A stretch of DNA of 27,545 bases, taken from NCBI GenBank assembly GCA_965644295.1, contig CBFFRP010000656.1, positions 1 to 27,545 of the forward strand, written 5' to 3'. This DNA is from Paraphysomonas bandaiensis. Taxonomy: Eukaryota > Chrysophyceae. This document shows positions 7,391 through 16,461 of this stretch, piece by piece (within the stretch, counting starts at the first letter, position 1; every line of letters begins with the position of its first letter). The notes under the pieces were generated by a model. It was not told where the DNA came from. It saw only the letters and a program-made list of their open reading frames with translations, and did not search any database. The position numbers and the translations under genes were made by a program.

Positions 7391-8891
7391 CAGGATGAAG
7401 GAATAGTGTACCAAGATGATGTGGCCATTCATTCCAGGACTTTTAAAGATCACTACAGAACCTTGGGAAAGGTGTTCCGATGTCTGGAAGCAAGAGATCT
7501 GACATTCAAGAGGTCGAAGATGCATATAAACCATCCACGGATCGCTTTCTTAGGATATATCATCGATGAACATGGGAAATACCCGAATCCCGAAGCAGTG
7601 AAAGCGATTAGGGAACTAGCATACCCACAAGATGTGAAGGCTGTGAGATCGTTTATAGGAATGACCATCTACTATCGAAATTTTATAGATGGTTATGCTG
7701 AGATGGTAGCGCCACTACATGAGCTGACGAGAAAAGGGGTAGTGATAACAGAAAGATGGGGAGAGCGTCATGAAAAGGCGGTAGACGAGTTAAAAGAAGC
7801 GTTGACGACTGCGCCCTGCTTGATGTTAGTTGACAACCGAAAACCATTTGAGATCAGAGTAGATGCCTGTAGGAAGGGACATGGAATGGGAGCAGTAATG
7901 CTGCAGCCAGATGAAGAAGAGAATAGACGACCAGTTGGCTATTGGAGTAAAGGATTGACGGCGACGGAGAGAGAATATGCGCCGACGGAGATAGAGTGCA
8001 AGGCATTACATGACTGTTTGATGTACTGGGATGTGTATGTAAGGGGGGCGTTAGAGGTTGATGTGTATACCGATCACAATTGCCTGGTATACATGTACAA
8101 GGGACAAACGGCTTCTAACAATGGAAGGTTGATGAGATATCTACTGGATTTGATGGGTTTAAGTTTTAGACTACACTATAAGCAAGGAACGAAGCATATG
8201 GATGCGGATGCAGTGTCAAGGCTACTACAACGAGGGGAAGAACCAGTATACCTTACTGCTGATGATCTAGAATGGGATAAAGGAACGGTAACAGAGGAAG
8301 ATCTATTGTTGGCTAAAGACTTAGAGATGAAGAGACGTAAGATGATAGAGAGGGCACAGAAGAGAAAAAAGAAGACACCTGAGAGGAGTCAGGATAAAGA
8401 AAAACAAGAGAACAAAGATGAAGAAGAAGTGATCAAGATAATAAATGCACTGACTAGGAGAAGGAATATGGGAAGTAAGATGGAAGGTGAAGAGAATATG
8501 AAGAAGTATTTGAAGAGGTTTGGAAAATCGGATAGAGTGTTGAGACCAAAGAAGAAAGGAATAGAGCCGGTGAGGGAAGCACCACATAGGGCCGATTGGG
8601 AGACGTTGGATAGTCCAGAAGATTTGAGTGATATGAGACGGAAGAGAAAGAAGGGATATAATAGAGTGAAAGTGTTGAAGTCGACAATCGAAGGAGCAGG
8701 CGAAGGACTATTCGCGACGAAGTATATGAAGGAAGGGTCCATAGTGTGTGATTATGAGGGTGAGAGACCATCGCAGGATGAAATAGAAAAAGAAGAGTAT
8801 GATAAGGATTACGTCTTTTCAGTACCTATGGGGGGAGGAGAGTATGCATATATAGACGCTAGAGACAGGAATAGTTGTTATGGGAGGTATT
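7289..8891 (+). pseudogene. pol: Gypsy-1 pol part 1: RT end, RNase H, first half of SET domain
   Basis: About 534 codons. The reverse transcriptase is cut just before its catalytic YQDD (residues 41-44), followed by the LGYIIDEHG and SFIGMTIYYRNFI regions of the RT thumb/connection. RNase H follows with VDACRKGHGMGAVML (about 190), a TDHNCLVYM region, and a DADAVSRL end (about 305). After a Lys/Glu-rich linker, residues about 460-534 are the N-terminal half of a SET domain: GAGEGLFATKYMKEG, then DYEGE and YIDARDRNSC. Canonical Ty3/gypsy pol has integrase directly after RNase H, so the SET insertion is unusual. The first 40 residues, before YQDD, may be unrelated junction sequence. The frame is broken by the transposon at 8892. 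Confidence 0.85.
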
Positions 8892-8917
8892 AAGTCGATG
8901 GTAAGTAAAAACCTGGT
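8892..8917 (+). repeat. Left terminal inverted repeat of transposon 1
   Basis: Begins AAGTCGATGGTAAGTAAAAA and continues CCTGGTC; the reverse complement is found at 15021-15046 with one mismatch (A/G at position 13). Confidence 0.88.
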
Positions 8918-9172
8918 CTAAGTACTAGAATCTGGTCAAACTACTACTTTTGTGTACGAATATGTAAAACGAACATGGAGAACGTGTTGTGATGAGTGCA
9001 TATCGTCTTGGAATCGCTTTGTGTTACTGTGTTGCATTATATTTTAAAAGGATATTTTATTCTGGCCGTATTTCTGAGTACTATAAGTGTAGTTACGTAA
9101 CTACTTATAATCAATAATCATTATTGCTTTTTATAAAAACAAATTACATAATAATATATATATAACATAATA

Positions 9173-9401
9173 TAACAATTATCACTACCTTCGATTTCTT
9201 TTCCCACTGATAACAACATTAAAATACCATATATAATGTTCCTGTATCTCTCAATTTCTCACTCTCACTGACAATAACCATTTCATAATATATAAACAAT
9301 TATCACTACCTTCGCTTTCTTTTCCCAACGATCACATTACTACCATCTAATGCCCCTGTATCTTTCCATTTCTCACTCTCACTGACAATAACCATTTCAT
9401 A
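9173..9401. repeat. Imperfect tandem duplication of about 112 bp covering the last transposase exon
   Basis: Two units share AACAATTATCACTACCTTCG, TTTCTTTTCCCA and a long identical end (TCTCACTCTCACTGACAATA then ACCATTTCATAA). The right unit contains the predicted last coding exon of the transposase on the - strand; the left unit is a diverged copy of it. Together they make up most of the left subterminal region. Confidence 0.75.
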
Positions 9402-9442
9402 AGTAGGTCGTCGTGTATTCTTTGAAGTTGTTCTGACAGTTT

Positions 9443-9493
9443 CTAGATTACAAAAAAGTTAATTAACACTAATAACTATAACATGCGACGTAC
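9443..9493 (-). other. Predicted 51-bp intron of transposase gene
   Basis: The - strand donor GTACGT follows AAAG, and the acceptor is a T-rich tract ending CTAG. Splicing keeps an open frame for 45 more codons and ends in a basic tail. The unspliced frame ends 12 codons into the intron. Confidence 0.55.
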
Positions 9494-9616
9494 CTTTGCA
9501 TGGCTTCAGAAATCGTTGTTTCACTCCTTCGTCTGTTCCATGCAATGCCTGAATGTACTTGATGTCGTAAGTGCCGTTCCTATTTACTGATTGCACAGTG
9601 GCAACTAGCCCATGAG

Positions 9617-10048
9617 TGGTTCTCACTTTCTGGCCCACTTCAAAACGAAGTTCACTGAAATTTACTCCACCACCATCCTCCAAATATTCAGTCAAGTCAG
9701 TCAAATCGTCTCCACATTCGTCGGAACTGTCATTGCAATCATCAGCAAGAAGTGGTGTAGTAGAGAGCGATTTCTTTGGAACGGTTTTCTTCCTACTGGT
9801 AGTATTCTTTGACTTCCTCACAGATTTTTTTCTAGGAGGACCATCAGGTTGAGCTTTGGCAGTTAGTCCAGCATCAGACACATCATTTCCGTCCACATCT
9901 TCTACAATACGTCTTGCGGGCTGACCTTTCTTATTACCAGAATGTCTTACAGATGAAGTAGATTCCACAACTCTCATTGGAGGAATGGTAGTCCCACACT
10001 TTAATTTCCGACTTACTTTCTCCTTGGGTCCAACTTCATATTCCGAAA
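9617..10048 (-). repeat. 432-bp direct repeat, original copy
   Basis: By reading it is identical to 10550-10981. It encodes the segment from SEYEVGPKEKVSRKLK through the acidic stretch to FEVGQKVRT of the transposase tail. Confidence 0.92.
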
Positions 10049-10549
10049 TAGTAGGACCGTTGAACAAGACATCGAAAAAAGGAATGTGCAATGGATTCTC
10101 TGCAATATAGTCAGTCGCAATATTCGTCTTAGGAGTTACTTCGTCACGCCACTTAATCCAGTCTCTGGCAACAGCGGGGTTTTTATCCTTGTACGTGTTT
10201 ATCATACGGTCGCAGCAATCCGTGATGATCTCACGAGAGCCTTTTATGAAAGGGTCAACAGTTATTTGGTGAGACTTGGGGGGAAGGGACTTCAAAATAA
10301 GCAGAGGCTCCTCAGTGTCGAGCGGACGTTGAGTTACCCTCGTCAACTGCGGAATCAAACCGGTGATGTTCTCTTTCTCTCCAGTCGGGCAAATGACATC
10401 TTTCTTTGGGTCATCAACAATTTCAATAACTTCCTGCTGAGCATATGCCTGGTAAGTGGACTTCACGAAATGCGGATATCTGTCGCCCTCGGTGTCACCT
10501 ACTCGTTCAAATGTAAATTGCAATTGCGTCCAATTGGTTTTGGCAAAAT

Positions 10550-10981
10550 TGGTTCTCACTTTCTGGCCCACTTCAAAACGAAGTTCACTGAAATTTACTC
10601 CACCACCATCCTCCAAATATTCAGTCAAGTCAGTCAAATCGTCTCCACATTCGTCGGAACTGTCATTGCAATCATCAGCAAGAAGTGGTGTAGTAGAGAG
10701 CGATTTCTTTGGAACGGTTTTCTTCCTACTGGTAGTATTCTTTGACTTCCTCACAGATTTTTTTCTAGGAGGACCATCAGGTTGAGCTTTGGCAGTTAGT
10801 CCAGCATCAGACACATCATTTCCGTCCACATCTTCTACAATACGTCTTGCGGGCTGACCTTTCTTATTACCAGAATGTCTTACAGATGAAGTAGATTCCA
10901 CAACTCTCATTGGAGGAATGGTAGTCCCACACTTTAATTTCCGACTTACTTTCTCCTTGGGTCCAACTTCATATTCCGAAA
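10550..10981 (-). repeat. 432-bp direct repeat, inserted copy flanked by 19-bp duplications
   Basis: An identical copy of 9617-10048 placed inside the transposase gene. It is bordered by CAATTGGTTTTGGCAAAAT on both sides (10531-10549 and 10982-11000), so the net gain is 451 bp and the frame shifts by one. Confidence 0.92.
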
Positions 10982-12477
10982 CAATTGGTTTTGGCAAAAT
11001 AGCCTAAGCTAAGATCTATGAATGGTGCAACCCAATCAGCATAATTAGGGAATGCAAATACATCAATAACTTTCACATCATCAAACTTTTCAAACGCCAT
11101 CATAATCATTGTCTTAAATTCTGAAGGGGAGTAAACGAACTCATTTCTCAACAAAGTCCACAACAATGCAAATAACGCATCTATATCTTCATGAGTGTGT
11201 CCAGGAAGGAGTCTTGTCAATACCACTTTTGACACCAAACCACACGCAACAAGTAAATAACAGATGGCTAAATATAAGACATTCGCATTCTCAGACCCTC
11301 CATCAATTTGATGAAATATCGTGTTCGGAAGTCTTCCTTCTAGGTATTGCTCTTCCAAACTGAGTAGCCACGTATGGACATAATAGCTAGCATTCACAGA
11401 TACATTTGCAAAACTCCTGTACATTCTGATATTGCGACCATGCATAAGAATACCTTGTAAGTGCTGCTTGATATGCTGAGAAGGCATTCTACTGTGTCCA
11501 AACCAGGGCAAAAGACACCTATTCTGCTGCATACCGTCAGTGATTGTGGACATGTACTTCCATTTCTGATCAAAAGCAAGTTGTCGCCGACTATAGTACG
11601 CTTCGCGTTCCCCCATGTAAGTTAGACGATGCAAAATGAAAAGCATTGTGACTTCTTGCCTCCCACGGGAATCATTAAAGCTTCTTCGCAATTCTGACAA
11701 CGCCGAGCAGAGGTTGCATTTCCCACAACAGTGTTTAAACTTTCGAATTTTGACATGCGGAAAACAGTCTTTCCAAACTTGCAAGAACTGCTTAATCGTC
11801 AAAGGTTTCATAGCACCATCACCGTATGACTCAATATCGTGTTTATATTCATCATAAATTTCCTTCTTAGGTATAGGCTCCAGGTGCAATTCTTCGCAGC
11901 GATTTGGGGGGTTATCACCCACAAGTTTGAAATAGTATCCCATCCATGCACTTGAAGTTAAAGATTGCACCGAATTTGGAAGGCTTGCGCGGCCATACTG
12001 TTGACGGGAGAGGGATATTCCAAAGTGCTGACAGAATTTGCTAAGGTTTTGATCATTTACACCAAGTGTTCTTGTAGATGTCCGATCAATAAAATCCTTG
12101 GCTGTATTTCTCTCTCCTGACTTCAATCGACAGACAAGAGAATCAGTGTACCAATGAGAAATTCTGTACGCTGCTTCAAAAGCTTCACGGCAAATATGAA
12201 CAGCCTCCGGTCCTTCGCCTAATTGATAGTTTATGAAGTACTTATTGGTAAGAGTGACACGCATCGGAAATCCCGCTATTTTGGCAAAGAGAAATTCCTT
12301 CTTCTCAGCTGGTTTCAAACGGGCTAAGTCATTGATACACTTGAAAAAGAGTTTCTTGGCCTCGAATTCGACACCAGGGTTTAAATAACGGTATATCACA
12401 CACCCTTCACAAGGACATGATATAACACAAACAAGGCAGCAACAAGCTTGAGTGTGAGTTTTCAGCATTGGCTTCAT
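10969..12477 (-). CDS. DUF7869-like DDE-type transposase, N-terminal and catalytic part
   Basis: About 502 codons from ATG 12477. The frame is open further upstream, but that part translates a T-rich splice-acceptor-like tract (TTTTTTTTGCTTCAG ending at 12488), so I start at MKPMLKTHTQ. There is a Cys-rich N-terminus (CCCLVCVISCPCEGC) and a second zinc-like cluster (HCCGKCNLC). The RNase-H-fold core has TITDGM, then HQIDGGSENAN, then GHTHEDIDALF; the last two are the hallmark of DUF7869-type proteins found in transposons. They likely supply the catalytic acids that cut and join DNA at the terminal repeats. The frame is cut at FAKTN by the inserted 432-bp copy and ends after a few foreign residues. 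The original protein would have been about 890 aa. Family assignment is by motif recognition only. Confidence 0.72.
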   Translation of the reverse strand: MKPMLKTHTQACCCLVCVISCPCEGCVIYRYLNPGVEFEAKKLFFKCINDLARLKPAEKKEFLFAKIAGFPMRVTLTNKYFINYQLGEGPEAVHICREAFEAAYRISHWYTDSLVCRLKSGERNTAKDFIDRTSTRTLGVNDQNLSKFCQHFGISLSRQQYGRASLPNSVQSLTSSAWMGYYFKLVGDNPPNRCEELHLEPIPKKEIYDEYKHDIESYGDGAMKPLTIKQFLQVWKDCFPHVKIRKFKHCCGKCNLCSALSELRRSFNDSRGRQEVTMLFILHRLTYMGEREAYYSRRQLAFDQKWKYMSTITDGMQQNRCLLPWFGHSRMPSQHIKQHLQGILMHGRNIRMYRSFANVSVNASYYVHTWLLSLEEQYLEGRLPNTIFHQIDGGSENANVLYLAICYLLVACGLVSKVVLTRLLPGHTHEDIDALFALLWTLLRNEFVYSPSEFKTMIMMAFEKFDDVKVIDVFAFPNYADWVAPFIDLSLGYFAKTNCFGI

Positions 12478-12534
12478 TTGAAGTATTCTGAAGCAAAAAA
12501 AAATATCATCATCCAAAAAAATGACAGTGTGCAA

Positions 12535-13324
12535 TCATATAAAATCATATATATCAGCACTGAAATATATACAGTTTACTGTATGATGAACAATCACATA
12601 ATATAATAATATGCATGTATAAAAACACAATACATTCTGCCACTCAGTCACTTCGTAGCGAGCCGTCGCTCAGCCCGGAAGGTATTCCTTGTTTGAAATG
12701 TATGTATCTTTATTAAAATCACTTAATCATGATATATAGTCACTTCGTAGCGAGTGCGCCGCTCAGCCCGGAAGGTATTCCAATTCATGTTTGGTAAGTG
12801 ATGCAAACAGCTTCTTGTGTGTGAGTTATTGCCGTCATAGCGAGCTGCCGCTCAGCCCCGACAGACAATATCAACGCAACACAAGCGCATGTCATCGTAT
12901 ATAATATACATATATAATAATATAATACTCTAGCAGCAACTAAACGAACCTTGAAATGAAACACACTCCCAAATCTCAATTGTTCTATAACTATTCAACA
13001 GAGTAAACCAGAGTAATATACATGCGCCATTGCTTGCTATTATTATTATGTATGAACAATCCGCTTGTCATGCATGCGTCTGTCTTTCAAAATAAACTCA
13101 CGCACCCTCATTTCAAAAATAGATACGGTGTTGTGCGTATACGTGTATACCTATACTATATACCGGCATAGTGTTCGCAAAAATATCTTTTTTATGCATT
13201 TGAAATGTGTGCAGCAGTATGACTACATATCTATCTGATGTAATTTTAAAATAAATATATACTTAATTTGGTTAAACCAAGACTTGTTATAAGAGAGAAG
13301 TATATATAAATATTGTCAACAACA
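12535..13324. other. Divergent intergenic region of transposon 1
   Basis: No convincing coding sequence. It lies between the divergent transposase and second gene, so it should hold a bidirectional promoter and any 5' untranslated exon of the transposase. AT-rich tracts with TATA-like sequence are common. It carries three copies of a G+C-richer repeat (see 12646-12864). Confidence 0.55.
12646..12864. repeat. Three dispersed copies of a 30-43 bp motif
   Basis: AGTCACTTCGTAGCGAG followed by a variable CCGTCG/TGCGCC and GCTCAGCCCGGAAGGTATTC occurs at 12646-12688 and 12738-12781. A shorter form (GTCATAGCGAGCTGCCGCTCAGCCCCGA) is at 12834-12864. The motif is G+C-rich within an AT-rich region, as expected of protein-binding sites or of an older inserted repeat. 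Confidence 0.75.
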
Positions 13325-14861
13325 ATGGAGGATGGGTTGACGAATTTTGCTTTTGATTCTGATGACGATAACTCCGACGAACGAATACAACTTATTACAT
13401 ATGTGCAATGTGTAAAGCAACGTTTAATTCAAATGAAAAAGGGGTTTCCATTTTGAAGTTGCAATGTGTTAGTTGTTGCAGGAAGTCTAGATTAGATATG
13501 CTTGCTGCACTTGGTGAATCCGAAGTTGATGATAATTCTGAACTGCTTGATGAGAGTGCTGTGCCACAAGAAAGTGGTTCCAGTATTTTGTCACCAGAGA
13601 GAGGCAACAAAGACGAAGAGGGTAATGAGATGGGAAGCATCCTGCACCAGTTTAATTGCAATGAGGACTCCTTCACAGTTAACATTGGTGGTTACAACCA
13701 AACATACTGCCGCAAGAAGTTCATTTCAGATGGTGGTTCTTCTGTAAAGTGTTTCTTGGATTTGGAAATGCTATCGATGATCCCTTTATTGTTCAATTAC
13801 TATGTACTTTCAGCTGTACTTGGCAAAGACGGTTCATATGTTAACTATTCTCGCTGTTGGGTGAGTAAAAACTCTGATGGAAAACAATACGTTGTTCTCT
13901 GTTACCTTCGGACCAAATGTAACAAATGGCGCTGTGACAGTGTTCTGTATGATCCCACTGAAAGTGGAAAAATTTTTCTGCTTACAGGTTTATCAAAAAT
14001 GAAGCAGTACACTTTCCTTCCCGAAGTATCTCTCGACCATGACTGGGCGAAGTCAATTTTGGAAACCTATCTCCGCGACCCAAAGAACAAACTTGCATGG
14101 GACCCACAAGGAGATGTTCCGAACAAGGATGAGACGGGAAACTGGATTCTTGATGGCTGGGATCCTGTAGAAGAAGGGTTGAAAGCAGCATTTGATCTCA
14201 GCAGCAAGAAGAGGCTTAGAAAGCGAAAGGCCTCTGTTCGATTTGCGGATGAAAATTTCAGTTCTGGCACTGGCAAGAAACCGAGAAAAAAGCAAACAAA
14301 CCAAGTCAGCGTGCTGTTGCGGTACGTATATACAACTGAATTAATTTTGTTATAACTGACCATAAAATATCTTGTGTAATACAGAAGAAGGCTGTTAGTG
14401 CAGTTGCTGCAACGGAAAATGATGAGAGAGATCGTGGCGAAGATGATCCTGTTATCATTGTCAAGCCAGCAGAGCCAAAGCGTCAACATCAAGCAAGAAA
14501 CACTCTTCCAAAGAAACCAGATATTCAAGAAGAATTGGAGGCCCAGAAACGGCGAACTGCTGAATTGGAGCAGTTGCTGATGAGTAAGACTCAGCCAACG
14601 AAAGCTTCTGCCCCTGCTGCTGTTGTGGGTGATAACTCTTTGTCTACGCAGACTACTGAAGTTCATCAGCGGACACCCTCTGCTGTAGGTCACAGTTACG
14701 AAATGACTCAACCGCCAATTTCTCTTCATGCGATGAATGCGATTAGATATGTTGAAAATGTAAAATTTGCAGATGCATTGCGCATGGCAGATCAGAATGC
14801 CTACTTGCAGCGGGAAAATATTATTTTGAAACAGTCAATGTTTGGTAGTGGCAATCAGTAA
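13325..14861 (+). CDS. Second gene of transposon 1: zinc-finger/coiled-coil protein, one intron
   Basis: Exon 1 runs to 14325 and exon 2 from 14385 to 14861. A short zinc-binding motif CAMC-x17-CVSC lies at the start, followed by an acidic linker, a central 150-residue domain rich in aromatics (YSRCWVSKNSDGKQYVVL; KLAWDPQGD; WILDGWDPVEEG), a basic stretch (KKRLRKRKASVRF, GKKPRKKQ) that may be a nuclear signal, and a C-terminal coiled-coil-like part (EELEAQKRRTAELEQLL). Function is not recognised; DNA or chromatin binding as a transposition helper is a reasonable guess. The first ATG at 13325 opens a frame (MEDGLTNFAFDSDDD) one base out of register with the zinc-motif frame, which is open only from 13372. 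Either one base was lost near 13372-13390 or translation starts at the internal ATG 13408. Confidence 0.6.
14326..14384 (+). other. Predicted 59-bp intron in the second transposon gene
   Basis: Donor TAC|GTATAT at 14326 and acceptor GTGTAATACAG at 14384 join two open frames in phase 0, with a branch-like ATAACTGAC about 30 bp before the acceptor. An upstream GTACGT at 14322 would not keep the frame. Confidence 0.65.
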
Positions 14862-15020
14862 GTAGTAGTAGTGATGTAACGATTTCGTAGTGACATAATC
14901 TTATTATAATATAATAAATGTTTAGAATTAGTCCAATTATCGTGTTATTTGCTAGTATATACCAGACTTTCTCAAATATACCCTATATATATAGTACACA
15001 TCACCTGGTCAAAGTACTTG

Positions 15021-15046
15021 ACCAGGTTTTTACCTACCATCGACTT
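15021..15046 (-). repeat. Right terminal inverted repeat of transposon 1
   Basis: Reverse complement of the left end. Just inside it, CCTGGTCAAAGTACTTGACCAGG (15003-15026, read across two arms) forms a palindrome that overlaps the repeat and could fold into a hairpin. Confidence 0.88.
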
Positions 15047-16373
15047 ATTGCAACGACCCTATTGATGATTCGTTGGTGAATGCGAGAGTAAAAGTGAAGG
15101 GAAAGAAATTGTTGGTGATAGCGACTACAACGATTAGACCGGGAGACGAAATCTTTTTATCATATGGAGAGGAGTATTGGAAAGATCGGCTGCATTTGTT
15201 GACATCAGAACAGTCTGCCAAGATTCAGCAAGAGAGTAGGAGGAAGAAGATCCAGGAACAGAGGGAAGAACGGAGTAAGAAGACGGTCGAAGAGACATCA
15301 GGAAATAATGGTGAAGAGCGAGTAGGGGAGGCAGCAAAGACTAAAGCGATAAGAGTCAAGGAGGCGGTACAAGGCCTAAGCGAGTTGGAAGAAGAGAAAT
15401 ATGTGTATGATAATCAGCTGCAGTGTCCGGAGTTGGCCGAAAAGTTGCAGTATTTGGTGGGAAAGAAGTTTATAGATGATGAGAATGGGCAACTGTATGA
15501 GGTGCAGAAGATTTTCTATTCACATTCGGAGAAGGCAGTGTTGGGATATCGTAGGTCGTTGACAGGAAAGGCGCACAAGTATGACGATGACCCGTTCTAT
15601 GTACATGGACCTTCAGGACTTTTGATGCTGACAGACTTATATGATGTAGAACATGAGGATGATGATGCTAAGTGGCCGACGACACCTTTACAATGGAGAG
15701 CGGAACAGATGAGAGATGAACAGTTAAGAGAATGGAACAAAGAGATGAACGAAGGAGAAGTTAAAGAAGTGGAAAAAGGTTTGGTCATAAGCAAGCGCGA
15801 TATGGGTGAAGGAGTATATGGAATCCATAGACGATGGACACCTGCGGGAAGGACTATATGGCAAAGATGGGTACCTGAGAGGTTGAAGCGTACATGTATT
15901 AAGATCTTTCATGAAGGTCTAGGACATGCAGGAGCAACGAGAGCAGTGAATACCATGGCTCTGCATTACTATGGGGAAAACATGAAAGAAGAGTTGGGTG
16001 TGCACTGTAGGACTTGTATATCATGTAAGCTTAGACAGGCGTACTACAGGAGGCCAAAAGTCCCGACAATGGAGTATCCGGAGGTTAAGGAACCCATGGA
16101 AAGATTACATATCGACTTGGTAGTGGACCTTCCAGAGACAGATAATGGCAACAAGCATATATTGGTGTGTAAGGATTCTAAGAGCAAGTTTGTATGGTTA
16201 TTCCCATTGGCAGATAAGGAAGCTGAAAGTGTAGCGCAAGCTCTAGTGAAAGGGGTGTATAATGCATTTGGAGTACCAAAGATGGTGGTATCCGATCGAG
16301 GAAGGGAGTTTAGAAACCAGTTGGATACGAAATTAGCTGAGTTGTATAGAATTCACCGAGTATGTACTACACC
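15047..16373 (+). pseudogene. pol: Gypsy-1 pol part 2: SET C-terminal half, zinc domain, integrase core
   Basis: Continues the frame interrupted at 8891. The first residues complete the SET domain: LVNARVKVKGKKLLVIATTT then GDEIFLSYGEEYW, matching the conserved C-terminal SET pattern (basic strand, then GE/DE-x-x-x-x-YG). A Lys/Glu-rich spacer follows. The integrase zinc domain (H-x3-H, then CRTCISCK) is at about 15911-16035. The rve core starts with HIDLVVDLPETDNG (first Asp) and VVSDRGREFRNQL (second Asp). The frame is broken at 16373 by insert 2. The usual integrase Glu lies after the insert. Confidence 0.88.
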
Positions 16374-16398
16374 AAGTAAACATTATGCAATCGTGGGA
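16374..16398 (+). repeat. Left terminal inverted repeat of insert 2
   Basis: AAGTAAACATTATGCAATCG then TGGGA, matching the reverse complement of 18381-18405 with a single mismatch. Confidence 0.88.
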
Positions 16399-16413
16399 TT
16401 TTTTTTTCCCACG
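16392..16413 (+). repeat. Terminal hairpin in insert 2
   Basis: CGTGGGA, a T-rich loop of eight, then TCCCACG: a perfect 7-bp stem that overlaps the inner end of the left inverted repeat. Confidence 0.75.
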
Positions 16414-16418
16414 TTTTT

Positions 16419-16461
16419 AGGAGTATTTGAGGAGTATTTGAGGAGTATTTGAGGAGTATTT
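16419..16461 (+). repeat. 11-bp tandem repeat, four units
   Basis: Consecutive GAGGAGTATTT units. A single unit-like GGAGTATTT lies at the matching distance from the right end (reverse complement near 18345-18358), so the repeat is an expansion of subterminal sequence. Confidence 0.8.

Larger units (their letters stand above)
9306..10997 (-). pseudogene. Transposase C-terminal part (with duplicated block), detached from its N-terminal part
   Basis: A long frame with no ATG start. In - strand order it holds a copied block (10550-10981), then the genuine continuation of the transposase (FAKTNWTQLQF onward, rich in charged residues), then the original block (9617-10048) with basic (PRKKSVRKSKN) and acidic (DDCNDSSDECGDD) stretches and a tudor/SH3-like end (RFEVGQKVRTTHGLVATV). 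A good intron follows: donor AAAG|GTACGT at 9493 and acceptor TTTTTTGTAATCTAG before 9442, 51 bp in all. The last exon (9306-9442) continues the frame for 45 codons and ends in a basic GKRKRR, a likely nuclear localisation signal. Without splicing the frame ends at 9459. The exon model is inference from splice motifs and open frame. Confidence 0.65.
8892..15046. mobile_element. DNA transposon 1 (6155 bp), DUF7869-like transposase, 3-bp TSD
   Basis: Terminal inverted repeats start AAGTCGATGGTA at 8892 and end with its near-perfect complement at 15046; the match continues through GTAAAAACCTGGTC with one mismatch. The host sequence duplicates ATT (8889-8891 and 15047-15049). Deleting the element plus one ATT restores the SET domain frame of Gypsy-1, which fixes the borders. 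It encodes two divergent genes: a transposase (- strand, split by an internal duplication) and a second protein (+ strand, one intron). 3-bp duplications occur in several superfamilies, including Harbinger and CACTA; the family here is not settled. Confidence 0.88.

Noticed and set aside
8321-8771. Three - strand ORFs rich in Ser, Phe and Leu
   Set aside because: Shadows of the purine-rich Gypsy-1 linker and SET coding strand.
10086-10745. 219-codon + strand ORF
   Set aside because: Antisense to the transposase tail; composition is that of a shadow frame.
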